A stretch of 52,123 nucleotides of DNA from an uncultured Victivallis sp. (GCA_944389935.1 CALXOE010000022.1:1-52123); one strand, 5' to 3'. Shown: positions 17,211 to 26,601, counted from the first letter of the stretch. The notes: generated from the letters alone by a model not told the origin. Numbers and translations are program-made.

Positions 17211-18014
17211 TTGAGCTCCAGAGTGGAACAGCAGTTGCAGGCGATCAGCCGCCGTTTCCGTCCACTTCTGCAGGACGGAACCCGCCCGCTCGAATTTATC
17301 GGGAGGGTTGCGGCGGAGCTGCCGGCGCTGTTCCGGAACGGGATGCGGCAGCGTGATCTGCGCTACTATCTGGATTTGTGCGGGGTGCAGGCGCTGCCGA
17401 TCGTGGTTCTGATCTGTCTGCTCATGGGAATGGTCATGGCGGTGAACGGGCAGATCCAGTTCTCCAAGCTCGGGCAGGAGATTTTCGTCGCCGACGCGGT
17501 CGGCCTGATCGTGCTCAAGGAGCTCGGGCCGCTGATGGTCGCGATGGTGATGACCGGCTGGGCCGGATCGGCGTTCGCGGCGGAGGTCGGCACGATGAAA
17601 CTCGACGAACAGATCAGCGCGCTTGAGACGATGGGAATCCGGCCGGAATCATTTCTCGTGTTTCCAAAACTTGCCGCGATGCTCATTTCGATGCCGATCC
17701 TCACGATTTTCGGGGATGCGGCCGGGATTCTCGGGGGGATGATCATCGGGGTCACGAGTATGAAGATCCCGCCGGTCGCGTACTGGACGAGGACACTCGA
17801 AGCGCTTGACATAACGACTTTTGTGCTCGGTGCGGCCAAGAGCATTCCATTCGCGCTGCTCATCACTTTCGCCGGTTGTTACTGCGGATTCAACGCGGCG
17901 AACAACTCGCAGGGAGTCGGGCGCGGAGCGACGAAAGCGGTGGTCTGTTCGATTTTTCTCATCGTGGTGGCGGACGTGTTCATCACGGTGTTGTACTCAT
18001 TTATCGGTTACTGA
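17211..18014 (+). CDS. mlaE: ABC transporter permease MlaE
   Basis: 267 residues. MlaE is the inner-membrane permease of the MCE lipid transport complex that moves phospholipids between the two membranes. Family signatures: GVQALPIVVLICLLMGMVMAVNG, LGPLMVAMVMTGWAGSAFAAEVGTMKLDEQISALETMGI and the C-terminal GFNAANNSQGVGRGATKAVV. Five to six membrane segments are visible. The frame opens at TTG 17211, only two bases past GAGGAT; a GTG at 17223 is an alternative start. It is followed by mlaF and mlaD with gaps of 12 and 15 bases. Confidence 0.93.
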   Translation: MSSRVEQQLQAISRRFRPLLQDGTRPLEFIGRVAAELPALFRNGMRQRDLRYYLDLCGVQALPIVVLICLLMGMVMAVNGQIQFSKLGQEIFVADAVGLIVLKELGPLMVAMVMTGWAGSAFAAEVGTMKLDEQISALETMGIRPESFLVFPKLAAMLISMPILTIFGDAAGILGGMIIGVTSMKIPPVAYWTRTLEALDITTFVLGAAKSIPFALLITFAGCYCGFNAANNSQGVGRGATKAVVCSIFLIVVADVFITVLYSFIGY

Positions 18015-18026
18015 CGGATCGGGATT

Positions 18027-18812
18027 ATGGATAAGAAGAGAGGAGCGGAAATCGAGGTCAAAAATCTGACCGTCGGTTACAGCGGGAAGATCGTGCTTGA
18101 AAATCTGAATTTTCAAGTCGCCACCGGCGAAATCTTCTGCATTCTCGGCGGATCCGGCTGCGGCAAAAGCACTCTTCTCAAACATATCATCGGACTCTAC
18201 GAGCCGATCGCCGGAGACATTCTCATTCAGGGCGACAGCATCGTGCAGGCCGATGAGCAGCATCGCCGCGAGATCATGCGCAGGTTCGGTGTGACCTATC
18301 AGGGCGGCGCACTCTTCAGCTCGATGAGCGTCGCCGAAAACGTCGCACTGCCGCTCGAGGAGTACACGCGACTCACTCCGAAGGAGATCGCGGCAACCGT
18401 CGAGGAAAAACTCCGGCTCGTGGATCTCGCCGGTTTCGGGGATTACATGCCGGCGGAACTCTCCGGGGGCATGGCCAAGCGGGCGGGACTTGCGCGCGCG
18501 CTCGCGCTGAATCCGAAGCTGCTCTTCTTCGATGAGCCGTCCGCAGGACTCGACCCGATCACGTCGGCGGAACTCGACCGGCTGCTCATGCGGCTGCGCG
18601 ACCGGTTCGGCGCGACGATCGTAGTCGTCACGCACGAGCTCGACAGTGTCTTTACGATTGCGGATCGGATCATCATGCTCGACAAGCAGACGAAATCGAT
18701 CGTGGCGAACGGTCCCCCCGCCCTGCTGCGCGACACTTCACCGAATGAGAAAGTGCGCGCATTCCTGACCAGAGACGGGCTTAAAGCGGCCGGAACGGGC
18801 GGCCGCGCATAA
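18027..18812 (+). CDS. mlaF: ABC transporter ATP-binding protein MlaF
   Basis: 261 residues. It is the ATPase of the MCE lipid transport complex. Walker A is GGSGCGKST (about 41-49), the Q-loop is FGVTYQGGALFSSMSV, the signature motif is LSGGMAKRAGLARAL, Walker B is LLFFDEPSAGLDP and the switch His is in VVTHELDSV. The ELSGGMAKRA form and the YQGGALFSS Q-loop are characteristic of MlaF rather than general importers. It lies between permease and substrate-binding genes in the usual order. Confidence 0.95.
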   Translation: MDKKRGAEIEVKNLTVGYSGKIVLENLNFQVATGEIFCILGGSGCGKSTLLKHIIGLYEPIAGDILIQGDSIVQADEQHRREIMRRFGVTYQGGALFSSMSVAENVALPLEEYTRLTPKEIAATVEEKLRLVDLAGFGDYMPAELSGGMAKRAGLARALALNPKLLFFDEPSAGLDPITSAELDRLLMRLRDRFGATIVVVTHELDSVFTIADRIIMLDKQTKSIVANGPPALLRDTSPNEKVRAFLTRDGLKAAGTGGRA

Positions 18813-18827
18813 GAGAGGAGCGGAACG

Positions 18828-19826
18828 ATGGCAAACGATTCCATGCAGAAAATCAAACTCGGACTCTTCGTCACCGGAGGGATCGTACTGTTTGTGGCGA
18901 TCCTTTTTTTCCTCGGGATGACCGATATTTTCACGAACAAGGCGACGGTGCAGACCTGTTTCAGCGAATCGGTGCAGGGGTTGACGGTCGGTTCGGCGGT
19001 GAAGTATCGCGGCGTGCCGATCGGCAGCGTGACCAAGATCTCCATCCGCGTTCCGGACAAGCTCGTGCAGGTGGACATGGCCGTGGAGCTGCGCCACTTC
19101 GTTTCGGCCGGCAACCACGGACAGCAGCGGAGCGACTTCCGGAACTTCTTCCGCTCCGAGCTTGAGCAGGGGATGCGCTGCCGACTCGAATACGCCGGAA
19201 TCACCGGCATGCGTTACATCGACTTCGACTATTATGCGACGCCGGGCGAAACGCTGCCGGAACCTCCGGTGGGGATTCCCGATGCGGGAGCGCTCTACAT
19301 TCCGGCCGTACCGTCGCCGTTCCGGGACATTCTCAAGGCGATCGGGACGTCGCTCGACCGCATTTCCCGCATTCGGTTCGAGGAGATTTCGGACGGGCTT
19401 GAGCGGAGTTTGTCCGAACTCTCCGGACTGCTCTCGGATCCGGCGCTCAAGTCGACCATCGCGCGGATCAACGAGGCCTCGGAGAATCTCGAACTCGGCA
19501 GCCGCACGATCTCGCGCGTCTTCAGCGAAGAGCGGCTGAACCGGCTCATGGGTCTCCTGGAGGAGGATCTCGAGAAAGTCAACCGTCTGACCGAACAGCT
19601 CATCTCCGAAACCCGGGATGCGAAGATTCCCGAGAGCACCTCCGCATTCCGGGAGGCGTCGAACGCGATCACGTTCAGCCAGGATGAACTCGCAAACACG
19701 TTGACCAAACTGAATCAGACGCTCGACGCCCTGACCGAACTGGCAGATTCACTCTCCGCAGATCCGAGTTCGGTCGTTTCCGGCAAGAAGAAACCGCAAC
19801 TTCGACTGGAGAAGATGGACCGATGA
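18828..19826 (+). CDS. mlaD: MCE-domain substrate-binding protein MlaD
   Basis: 332 residues. A single N-terminal membrane helix (about 10-30) anchors a periplasmic MCE domain (about 38-120) with the family string VQGLTVGSAVKYRGVPIGSV. The remainder is a long helical region (about 160-320: NEASENLELGSRTISRVF, ITFSQDELANTLTKLNQTLDALTELADSL) that in MCE proteins forms a coiled hexameric barrel. It is much longer than E. coli MlaD (about 180 residues), closer to the MCE forms with extended tails. The last 4 bases overlap the start of the next gene (ATGA). Confidence 0.92.
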   Translation: MANDSMQKIKLGLFVTGGIVLFVAILFFLGMTDIFTNKATVQTCFSESVQGLTVGSAVKYRGVPIGSVTKISIRVPDKLVQVDMAVELRHFVSAGNHGQQRSDFRNFFRSELEQGMRCRLEYAGITGMRYIDFDYYATPGETLPEPPVGIPDAGALYIPAVPSPFRDILKAIGTSLDRISRIRFEEISDGLERSLSELSGLLSDPALKSTIARINEASENLELGSRTISRVFSEERLNRLMGLLEEDLEKVNRLTEQLISETRDAKIPESTSAFREASNAITFSQDELANTLTKLNQTLDALTELADSLSADPSSVVSGKKKPQLRLEKMDR

Positions 19827-20209
19827 CTCCGAATGAAATCAAACAGAAGATCAGGGCGATCATGCAGCAGGAGCCCCGCTTCTCAGAGGAGGCGTACGCA
19901 TTCGTCGCCAATGCAGTGACATTTACGGTCGGGCGCCTGCCCTCCCACCGCCACGTTTCGGCGCTCGAGCTTCTCGGCGGCGTTCACGATTATGCGAAAC
20001 AGGAGTTCGGGGTGCTCGCGTATGAGGTGCTTTATGAATGGGGGATCCGCAGCGCCTCCGACGTCGGCAGGATCGTCTATCTTCTGATCGGATCCGGACT
20101 GCTTTCGGCCTCGAAAGACGATGCGCCGGAGGATTTCGAGGTGGATTTCAAACTCGCGGATCCGCCCGCCCCGCCCGGAACGGCGCAGGCGCCCCCGAAG
20201 ATCGATTGA
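19823..20209 (+). CDS. Minf_1886-type small protein
   Basis: 128 residues. The sequence ALELLGGVHDYAKQEFGVLAYEVLYEWGIRSASDVGRIVYLLIGSGLLSASKDD has the look of the Minf_1886 family of short PVC/Planctomycete proteins (recognition by eye). No catalytic residues or membrane segment are visible; the C-terminus is Pro/Ala-rich. It is translationally coupled to mlaD by an ATGA overlap, with GGAG about 12 bases upstream inside mlaD. The function is unknown, though constant linkage with lipid transport would be worth testing. Confidence 0.72.
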   Translation: MTPNEIKQKIRAIMQQEPRFSEEAYAFVANAVTFTVGRLPSHRHVSALELLGGVHDYAKQEFGVLAYEVLYEWGIRSASDVGRIVYLLIGSGLLSASKDDAPEDFEVDFKLADPPAPPGTAQAPPKID

Positions 20210-20242
20210 GGCCGCCAGACGGCCGACCGGAAGTGAGGAGTG

Positions 20243-22780
20243 ATGAAATTTTATCGAAACGTACAGTCACGCACGCTGGAAAACGGCGTTCAGATCTTTG
20301 TCTTTCCCCAGCCGGGAACGGCGGTTGAAGTCGAGTGCTTCATCCGGACCGGCAGCATTCACGAGGGGGAATATCTCGGATACGGTCTCTCTCACTTCCT
20401 CGAACACATGCTGTTTCAGGGCTGCCGCGATTATCCCGGAACGGCGGCGGCCGATGCGGTCGATCGTCTCGGCGGCTCAATGAATGCCTACACCAGTTAC
20501 GATCACACCGCCTATCACGCGAATCTCGCGGGGCGGCATCTGCCGGAAGCGGTGCGGATTCTCTCGCACATGGTTCGTTTTCCGGAGTTTCCCGAAGCGC
20601 GTTTTGCCGAAGAGCGCGAAGTGATTCTCCGCGAAGAGGAGATGGGGCGCGACAACCCCGACCGACTGCTCTACAATCACCTGAACGGTTCGATCTTCCG
20701 CCATCATCCGCTGCGCCACCCGATCATCGGATACCGGGAACTCATTGCGAAAGTCTCACGCGGAATCATGGCCGATTATTACGAAAAACGCTACACGCCG
20801 GAACGCTGCTTCTGGGTCATCGTCGGCGATGCGGATCCGGAACGCGCCTGCGATCTCGTCGAGAGCGAAATGGGCGACTGGGAGAGAGCGTATTTGTCGG
20901 AAGCCGCGATCCCGCCGGAACCGGCGCAGTGCGTCGCCCGCAGCGAAAACTTCTCCTTTGCCGATCCGCTTGCGAGGCTTGCGGTCGGCGTCCGGATTCC
21001 GGAGATCTCCCACGCCGATGTGGCCGGCTGCGACGTGCTCGCCGGCATCCTCGGAATGGGCGACGGCTCGCGGCTCGTGCGCGCACTCGAACTCGACCGG
21101 CAGCTCGCCGTGACGCTGCGCAGTTTCAGTTACAGTCAGGGCGCGGGGGGACTGCTCGCGGTCACGGCGGCGACGCCGCCGGAGAAGCTCGATCGACTCG
21201 AAGCCGCCCTGATGCGCGAACTCGACGCAATCCGCAACGGCGCGCTCACGCGGGCCGAGGTCGAACGGGAAAAGACGCAGCAATACGCCGATCACCTGCG
21301 CGAACTGCGCAGCATCCGGGAAATCGCCGCGAACATCGGCGGCGGCGTGATTGCGAACGGCGCACCCGATCTCAGCGACGCCTATCTCGAACAGCTCGGG
21401 CGTCTCACGCTCGACGATCTCAACCGGATCGCCGCGACCTATCTTTCGCCCGAGCGTTTCTGCGTCGTCCGGCAGATTCCGGGAGGTCGGAAGCGGAACA
21501 TCGTACGCAAATCGAGCCCGCTCCGGACCGGACCCGAACTCACGCCGCTCGACAACGGCGCCCGGCTCGTGACGCTCGCCGACCGGCGGCTGCCGCTCGT
21601 GGATTTCGCACTGACGCTGCCGGGCGGGACGATCTTTGAATCGCGGGAAACCGGCGGAATCTCCGCTCTGGCAGCCGATCTTCTGAATGCGGGCGCGGGG
21701 AAGTGGTCGGAGAGCGCACTGCTGACCCGTCTCGACGCGGGCGGCGCAAACTTCTCGGTCAACGCCGGCTTGAACTCATTCACGATCGAATGCACGTTCC
21801 CGCGCCGCCATCGCGCGGCGGTTTTCCAGCTTCTCAAGGCGATCGTCTCCGCGCCGGCTTTCGGACAGTCGGAATTCGACCGCGAAAAAGCGAACCGCCT
21901 CGAACTGCTCAAGAGCCGGGAACTCTCTCCGCGCGCCGCAGCCGAGGACCGCTGCCGCAAACTGCTGTTCGGCTCTCACCCCTACGCATGGGGGACGACC
22001 GGGACGATCGAACAGCTTGCGGACATCACGCGCGACCGGCTCGCGGAATTCTACTTCTCCCGGCTCGTGCCGGAGCAGGCCATTTTCGGCTGGAGCGGCG
22101 ACTGTTCCCGCGCCGAAGCCGCGGAGTGGACGGATGAACTGTGCGCGGCAATCCCGTGGCGGCACACCGGAATCGAGCTGCCGCAGCCTCCTGAATTCCC
22201 GACCGTCCCGCAATTCGAGACGATCCCGCTGCCGCGCGAACAGACGATGGTGCTCTGCGCCCTGCCCGGACCGGCCCTGAACGGCGAAATGCTCTCCATG
22301 TGTGAGATTCTTTTTCAGGCGGAAAATGGTCTCTCGAGTCCCGTATTCAAGCTCGTGCGTGAGGAGAATTCGCTCGCGTATTCGACTGGAATGCGGCTCT
22401 GCGGCGGATTTCATCCGGGCTGGCTTCTCTTCTATGCGGTGACGACGGCCGAGAGCGCCAGGCGCGCACTCTCTCTGCTGGAAACTGAGATCCGACGTCT
22501 CGCGGAACACGGTCTGACGCCGGAAGAGTTCAATTCCGCCCGTGAGGGAGCGGCTTTCGCGGCGGCGCGCGGCGCCGAATCGACCGGCAGTCTGCTGATC
22601 TCCTCGCTGCTCTCCCTCCATTACGGCAGGCCGCTGGAGGAGAGTTTGAATCACGAAGCGGAGCTGCGGGCGATCCCGCGCGAGGAGTTCCAGAAAACGC
22701 TCAAGCCGTATCTCTCGAATTCCGCCACGGTCCGGATCTTTGCCGGAAAACTCACAAATGCCAAGGAGCTTCTCTCATGA
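20243..22780 (+). CDS. M16-family zinc metalloprotease, two-unit form
   Basis: 845 residues. The inverted zinc motif HxxEH is HFLEH (51-55), and the distal zinc ligand is in EEREVILREEEM (about 123-133). The first 420 residues are a complete active M16 half-pair. Residues about 425-845 are a second M16 unit that lacks HxxEH (GGISALAADLLNAGA in its place) but retains the late R/Y region (LVREENSLAYSTGM), so it forms the inactive half of the clam-shell. No signal peptide is visible, so export is unproven. The ATG at 20243 is preferred to the GTG at 20240, with GAGGAG upstream. It follows the Mla genes and overlaps the next gene by 4 bases. Confidence 0.92.
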   Translation: MKFYRNVQSRTLENGVQIFVFPQPGTAVEVECFIRTGSIHEGEYLGYGLSHFLEHMLFQGCRDYPGTAAADAVDRLGGSMNAYTSYDHTAYHANLAGRHLPEAVRILSHMVRFPEFPEARFAEEREVILREEEMGRDNPDRLLYNHLNGSIFRHHPLRHPIIGYRELIAKVSRGIMADYYEKRYTPERCFWVIVGDADPERACDLVESEMGDWERAYLSEAAIPPEPAQCVARSENFSFADPLARLAVGVRIPEISHADVAGCDVLAGILGMGDGSRLVRALELDRQLAVTLRSFSYSQGAGGLLAVTAATPPEKLDRLEAALMRELDAIRNGALTRAEVEREKTQQYADHLRELRSIREIAANIGGGVIANGAPDLSDAYLEQLGRLTLDDLNRIAATYLSPERFCVVRQIPGGRKRNIVRKSSPLRTGPELTPLDNGARLVTLADRRLPLVDFALTLPGGTIFESRETGGISALAADLLNAGAGKWSESALLTRLDAGGANFSVNAGLNSFTIECTFPRRHRAAVFQLLKAIVSAPAFGQSEFDREKANRLELLKSRELSPRAAAEDRCRKLLFGSHPYAWGTTGTIEQLADITRDRLAEFYFSRLVPEQAIFGWSGDCSRAEAAEWTDELCAAIPWRHTGIELPQPPEFPTVPQFETIPLPREQTMVLCALPGPALNGEMLSMCEILFQAENGLSSPVFKLVREENSLAYSTGMRLCGGFHPGWLLFYAVTTAESARRALSLLETEIRRLAEHGLTPEEFNSAREGAAFAAARGAESTGSLLISSLLSLHYGRPLEESLNHEAELRAIPREEFQKTLKPYLSNSATVRIFAGKLTNAKELLS

Positions 22781-23328
22781 AGAACATTCCCGGAATCGAA
22801 TCCTCCGCGCTGGTCGTCGTCGACCTGCAGACAAAACTCACCGGTGTGATGGACCGCTATCCCGCCGTGCAGGAGCGGGCCCGGATCATGCTTCAGGGTG
22901 CCGCGGCCCTCGGACTCGACGTAATTGCGACCGAACAGTACCCATCGGGACTCGGGCCGACCGTCCCCGAAATCGCGGAACTCCTGCCGCCGGGGTGCGT
23001 TCCGATCGCAAAAACCGGGTTCTCGGTCTTTGCTGAACCGGCTTTCCGGAGCGCTCTGAAAGCCAAGCCGAAAACCACCCTCATTCTGCTCGGAATCGAA
23101 ACCCACGTCTGTCTGCTTCAGAGCGTGTACGATGCCTTGAACGACGGGTATCAGGTCATCGTCTGCGCCGACGCGGTCACAAGCCGCCGCGCCGAAAACC
23201 GCGAACTTGCACTTGCGGCGATGCGCGCGGCAGGCGCGGATATCCTGCCGGTCGAATCGATCCTGTTCCTGCTGTTGCGCGACGCCCGGCATCCGGCATT
23301 TAAAACCATTTCAAAGCTGATCCGATGA
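22777..23328 (+). CDS. Isochorismatase-fold cysteine hydrolase
   Basis: 183 residues. The expected triad of this family is present: D16 (ALVVVDLQTKL), K79 (VPIAKTGFSVF) and C112 (LLGIETHVCLLQ). The family includes nicotinamidases, carbamoylases and YcaC-like proteins. The compact length and the ETHVCLLQ loop fit the YcaC/MdcB-like hydrolase branch; the substrate cannot be read from sequence. The start overlaps the M16 stop (ATGA), and its own stop overlaps the next start in the same manner. Confidence 0.88.
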   Translation: MKNIPGIESSALVVVDLQTKLTGVMDRYPAVQERARIMLQGAAALGLDVIATEQYPSGLGPTVPEIAELLPPGCVPIAKTGFSVFAEPAFRSALKAKPKTTLILLGIETHVCLLQSVYDALNDGYQVIVCADAVTSRRAENRELALAAMRAAGADILPVESILFLLLRDARHPAFKTISKLIR

Positions 23329-25202
23329 TGAAACGACTTCTTCTTCTGCTGCTTCTGTCCGTTCTGGCCGCCGGCTCCGCTTTCGCGGGGACGATCTCGC
23401 TCGAACCCGGGACACCGGTTTTCCGCACGGCGGAGATGCCGGGCGAAGTCATCGCCGTGGCGGCAGAGCCGACCGTGCTCGAGACGACCGGTCAATCCCG
23501 GCTTTTCCTGATCCGGTCCCATCCGCTCGCACGGTACTTCCGGATGACGGAGGTCCGTCTTCCGGACGGCAGAACCGGTTACGTTCACCCCGCGGCGTTG
23601 CTTCATCCGGATGGACAGCTTGAGGTCGGGAACGTCGTGGAATTCTGGCGCTATCCGCTCGCGGCGCTCCTCGGCGGCGCGCTCGCCGCGCTGCTCGTCA
23701 TTCTCTGGAAACGGCGCAGAGAACCGGATCCGTGGCGGTGGGTCGAACTCGGGCTCGTCCCGATACTGCTGCGCATGTTCCTGCTCATCCTGCTGGTCAA
23801 CCGGGCGCAGAACATCATCGCCTCCCCCGCAGACGAGCCCGGATATTACATGAATCTGCTCGGAATCCTGAACTGGGATTTCTCTGAACGGTGGCACTTC
23901 ACCGTCGGGACCTCGCTCTTCTATCTCCCGTTTGAACTGCTCTCCGGCACCAGGAATCTGATCGACATCATGATTCCGCTCTCATGGGTCGAGGGATTCG
24001 TCATCGCCCCCTGCTCACTCTGGCTCGGCTATGTCATCGGGCGAAAACTGACCGGAAGCGACATCAAGGCATCTCTCGCAATGCTCGGATGGGCGATTCT
24101 CCCGTTCATCTGGCACCACCAGCCGGATTTCACGGAACGATTCTTTATCGCGTTTTTTGAATTTCCGAGCGCGGAGTTCACCTATCGCCACTACATCAAC
24201 CTGATCGGCTGCGGTTTCTCGGCCATGAGCGACACGCCGTCGACCTGTCTCATGCTCACGGTGTTCGCGCTGCTCATCTGCCGGAGGGCATCGTATCGGA
24301 CGGCGGCCGCGGCGGCGTTTCTCTTCGGAGTTGCCTGCCTTTTCCGGATCAACAATATCATGTTTGTCCCGGCCATCGGCGCAATCTGCCTCGTGTACCG
24401 CCCGGAATATTTCCGGAACGTGCGGGAAACCGTCCGCTACGCGCTGCTCGGCGCGCTCGCGTTTCTGATCGGCTTCCTCCCGCAGATGCTGGCGAACTGG
24501 AAATTCTTCGGCAATCCGCTGAAATTCTCCTACACCAACTACGCCGAGGGAGCCCACACTTATGTGGACTGGATTTTCGTCGAGCTCAACAGCATGTTCT
24601 ATGCGACGGTCAACCAGCTGCTGTGGATTCCCGCGATTCTCGCGCTCTTCTTCCTGCGGGATCGGAAACTGCGGCTGGTTCTCGCGCTGTGGGCGATTCC
24701 GGTCATTTTCTTCTTCTTCGGATACAGCCACGGAACCGACGATCCAGTCCGCTTCATCCTGACGACCTACCCGGCGCTGTTCCTCGCGGTCGCCGCAAGC
24801 AATGTCTGGGAAAGACTCAAGCCGCGCGACTTCCTGTGGACGATTCCGCTCCTCGCGGGCTGGATTCTCTGCATCCCGAACGCGGCATACGGCCGTTACG
24901 ACTGGTATCTCTCCGCCCCGTACCGGATGCTCTGGCGGCTCGGCGACTTTTCATGGATCACGCTCGCGGGAGTTGCCGCCATGGCCGTCGGAATCGTCAT
25001 GATCGGCCGGAAAAGCAGAAAGACCGCCGCATTTCTCACCGTCTGCAGCGTGCTCTATCTCTTCGGGAACGGCTACTGGCTCGTGCTCGGATTCGTCGCA
25101 GTGCTGATCTGCGCGGTGCGGGATGCGTTCATTCTCTTCCGGCAGCGCCGGAGCGGGAAACCGGAAGAGCCCCCGCTCCCCTCAGCCGCTCCGGTCAGAT
25201 GA
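23325..25202 (+). CDS. Multi-pass membrane protein with N-terminal SH3-like domain (GT-C glycosyltransferase-like)
   Basis: 625 residues. A signal peptide (1-21, cut after SAFA) leads to a periplasmic domain of about 90 residues with bacterial SH3-like strings (PGTPVFRTAEMPGEVIAVA, VRLPDGRTGYVHPAAL). At least ten hydrophobic helices follow. The first loop after helix 2 carries SPADEPGYYMNLLG, an acidic loop in the position typical of GT-C glycosyltransferases of the ArnT/PMT type. FRINNIMFVPAI and SYTNYAEGAHTY recall such lipid-linked sugar transferases, but no family is certain. It closes the ffh-Mla run, and its last 8 bases overlap the convergent pyk gene. Confidence 0.7.
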   Translation: MMKRLLLLLLLSVLAAGSAFAGTISLEPGTPVFRTAEMPGEVIAVAAEPTVLETTGQSRLFLIRSHPLARYFRMTEVRLPDGRTGYVHPAALLHPDGQLEVGNVVEFWRYPLAALLGGALAALLVILWKRRREPDPWRWVELGLVPILLRMFLLILLVNRAQNIIASPADEPGYYMNLLGILNWDFSERWHFTVGTSLFYLPFELLSGTRNLIDIMIPLSWVEGFVIAPCSLWLGYVIGRKLTGSDIKASLAMLGWAILPFIWHHQPDFTERFFIAFFEFPSAEFTYRHYINLIGCGFSAMSDTPSTCLMLTVFALLICRRASYRTAAAAAFLFGVACLFRINNIMFVPAIGAICLVYRPEYFRNVRETVRYALLGALAFLIGFLPQMLANWKFFGNPLKFSYTNYAEGAHTYVDWIFVELNSMFYATVNQLLWIPAILALFFLRDRKLRLVLALWAIPVIFFFFGYSHGTDDPVRFILTTYPALFLAVAASNVWERLKPRDFLWTIPLLAGWILCIPNAAYGRYDWYLSAPYRMLWRLGDFSWITLAGVAAMAVGIVMIGRKSRKTAAFLTVCSVLYLFGNGYWLVLGFVAVLICAVRDAFILFRQRRSGKPEEPPLPSAAPVR

Positions 25203-26601
25203 ACTCCCGGACCTCGCCGAGACAGATCAGATTGTTCGTTTCACGCGCGGGAGAGTTTTTCGAGAGCATGACGATTCTCTCCTCCGGAAGCAGCCGCTTC
25301 TCATCAATCAGGCGGCGCGCGGTCTCGTGACCGAGTTCGACCATGCCCTCGATGAACTCATTGTATTCGGCGTAGACACCATAAACCAGCGCAAGCTGAC
25401 GCACCACATGCCAGCGGTAGGAAAATGCGTAAATCGGAACAAGCGGGCGGTAAGCCGCACAGCAGCGTGCCGATTTGCCCTCGCCAGTGTTGCAGACGAT
25501 CGCCTGCAGATCCAGCGCTTCCGTCGCACCGACGGCGGCCCGGATCATGAAATCATACTCGCGGTCGCCGTCGGTATCGACGCCGTCGATCTCATTGAAA
25601 AATCCGCGGGAAGACTTCTCCGCCTCCTCGACGATCCGGGTCATCATGCTGACCGCCTCGACCGGATAACGCCCCTGCGCAGTCTCGCCGGAGAGCATGA
25701 CCGCGTCGGTTCCGTCGTAAACCGCGTTCGCGACATCGTTCACTTCGGCACGGGTCGGCAGCGGACTCTCCTCCATGCTCTGGAGCATCTGTGTGGCCGT
25801 GATGACCGGCTTGCCCGCCCGGCGGCTGGAACGGATCAACTCTTTCTGAATCAGCGGAACCTCTTCGAGCGGGATTTCGATCCCGAGGTCGCCGCGGGCG
25901 ACCATGATGCCGTCAGCCGCAGCCAGAATCTCCGCAATGTTCCGCACCCCCTGCCGATTCTCGATCTTCGCGATGATCCGGCACGGGCTGCCGCCCGCGT
26001 CGAGAAGAGAGCGCACCGCCGCCACATCCTCCGCATTCCGGACGAACGAGTGGGCGATGTAGTCGATCTCATGCCGAATCACGTAATCGACGAAACGCCG
26101 GTCTTTCTCCGTGAGCGTCTCGGCGTGCAGCTCCACGTCGGGGACATTGACGGACTTGTGATTTTTCAGCACCCCCTCGCGGGCCGCCTCGCACTTGAGC
26201 ACGGAGTGTTCCCGCGCCAGCACAAGCAGTTCGAGTGCCCCGTCGTCGCAGACGATCCGCGCCCCGGGCGGCACCTCTTCGGCAAACGCCGGATAGTTGA
26301 CCAGCACCACCCCGGGTCCTGCGGCCGCCGGATCACCCGTCACGTCGATCCGCTCCCCTTTCGCAAGCGCGACCGGAGATTCGACGTTGCCGGTCCGGAT
26401 GTTCGGCCCTTTCGTGTCGACCATGATCGCGATCTTGTCCGACACCTGCCGCACGAGCGCAACAGCCCGCTCCAGCTCCAGGACCTCCATGTGCGCAGTG
26501 TTGAACCGGACCACATCCATGCCGTTCTTGTAAAGCGCCATAAGCAGTTCCGGCGTACAGGTCGACGCATTCACCGTCGCGACGATTTTCGTGAATTTCA
26601 T
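25195..26601 (-). CDS. pyk: Pyruvate kinase (divergent N-terminal motif)
   Basis: 468 residues. It makes pyruvate and ATP from phosphoenolpyruvate. Signatures: DTKGPNIRTG, IIAKIENRQGVRNI (catalytic Lys/Glu), MVARGDLGIEIPLEEVPLIQK, TQMLQSMEESPLPTRAEVNDVANAVYDGTDAVMLSGETAQG and the C-terminal domain. In the N-terminal active site the usual R-L-N-F-S-H is R32-F-N-T-A-H37, so Ser36 (a potassium ligand in studied enzymes) is Ala, and the usual DTKGPE is DTKGPN. The ATG at 26601 has GAGAGGAGA before it; the longer frame from 26640 is not needed. It is the last gene of the lpxC-led run, 29 bases from the CoA transferase. Confidence 0.93.
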   Translation of the reverse strand: MKFTKIVATVNASTCTPELLMALYKNGMDVVRFNTAHMEVLELERAVALVRQVSDKIAIMVDTKGPNIRTGNVESPVALAKGERIDVTGDPAAAGPGVVLVNYPAFAEEVPPGARIVCDDGALELLVLAREHSVLKCEAAREGVLKNHKSVNVPDVELHAETLTEKDRRFVDYVIRHEIDYIAHSFVRNAEDVAAVRSLLDAGGSPCRIIAKIENRQGVRNIAEILAAADGIMVARGDLGIEIPLEEVPLIQKELIRSSRRAGKPVITATQMLQSMEESPLPTRAEVNDVANAVYDGTDAVMLSGETAQGRYPVEAVSMMTRIVEEAEKSSRGFFNEIDGVDTDGDREYDFMIRAAVGATEALDLQAIVCNTGEGKSARCCAAYRPLVPIYAFSYRWHVVRQLALVYGVYAEYNEFIEGMVELGHETARRLIDEKRLLPEERIVMLSKNSPARETNNLICLGEVREFI

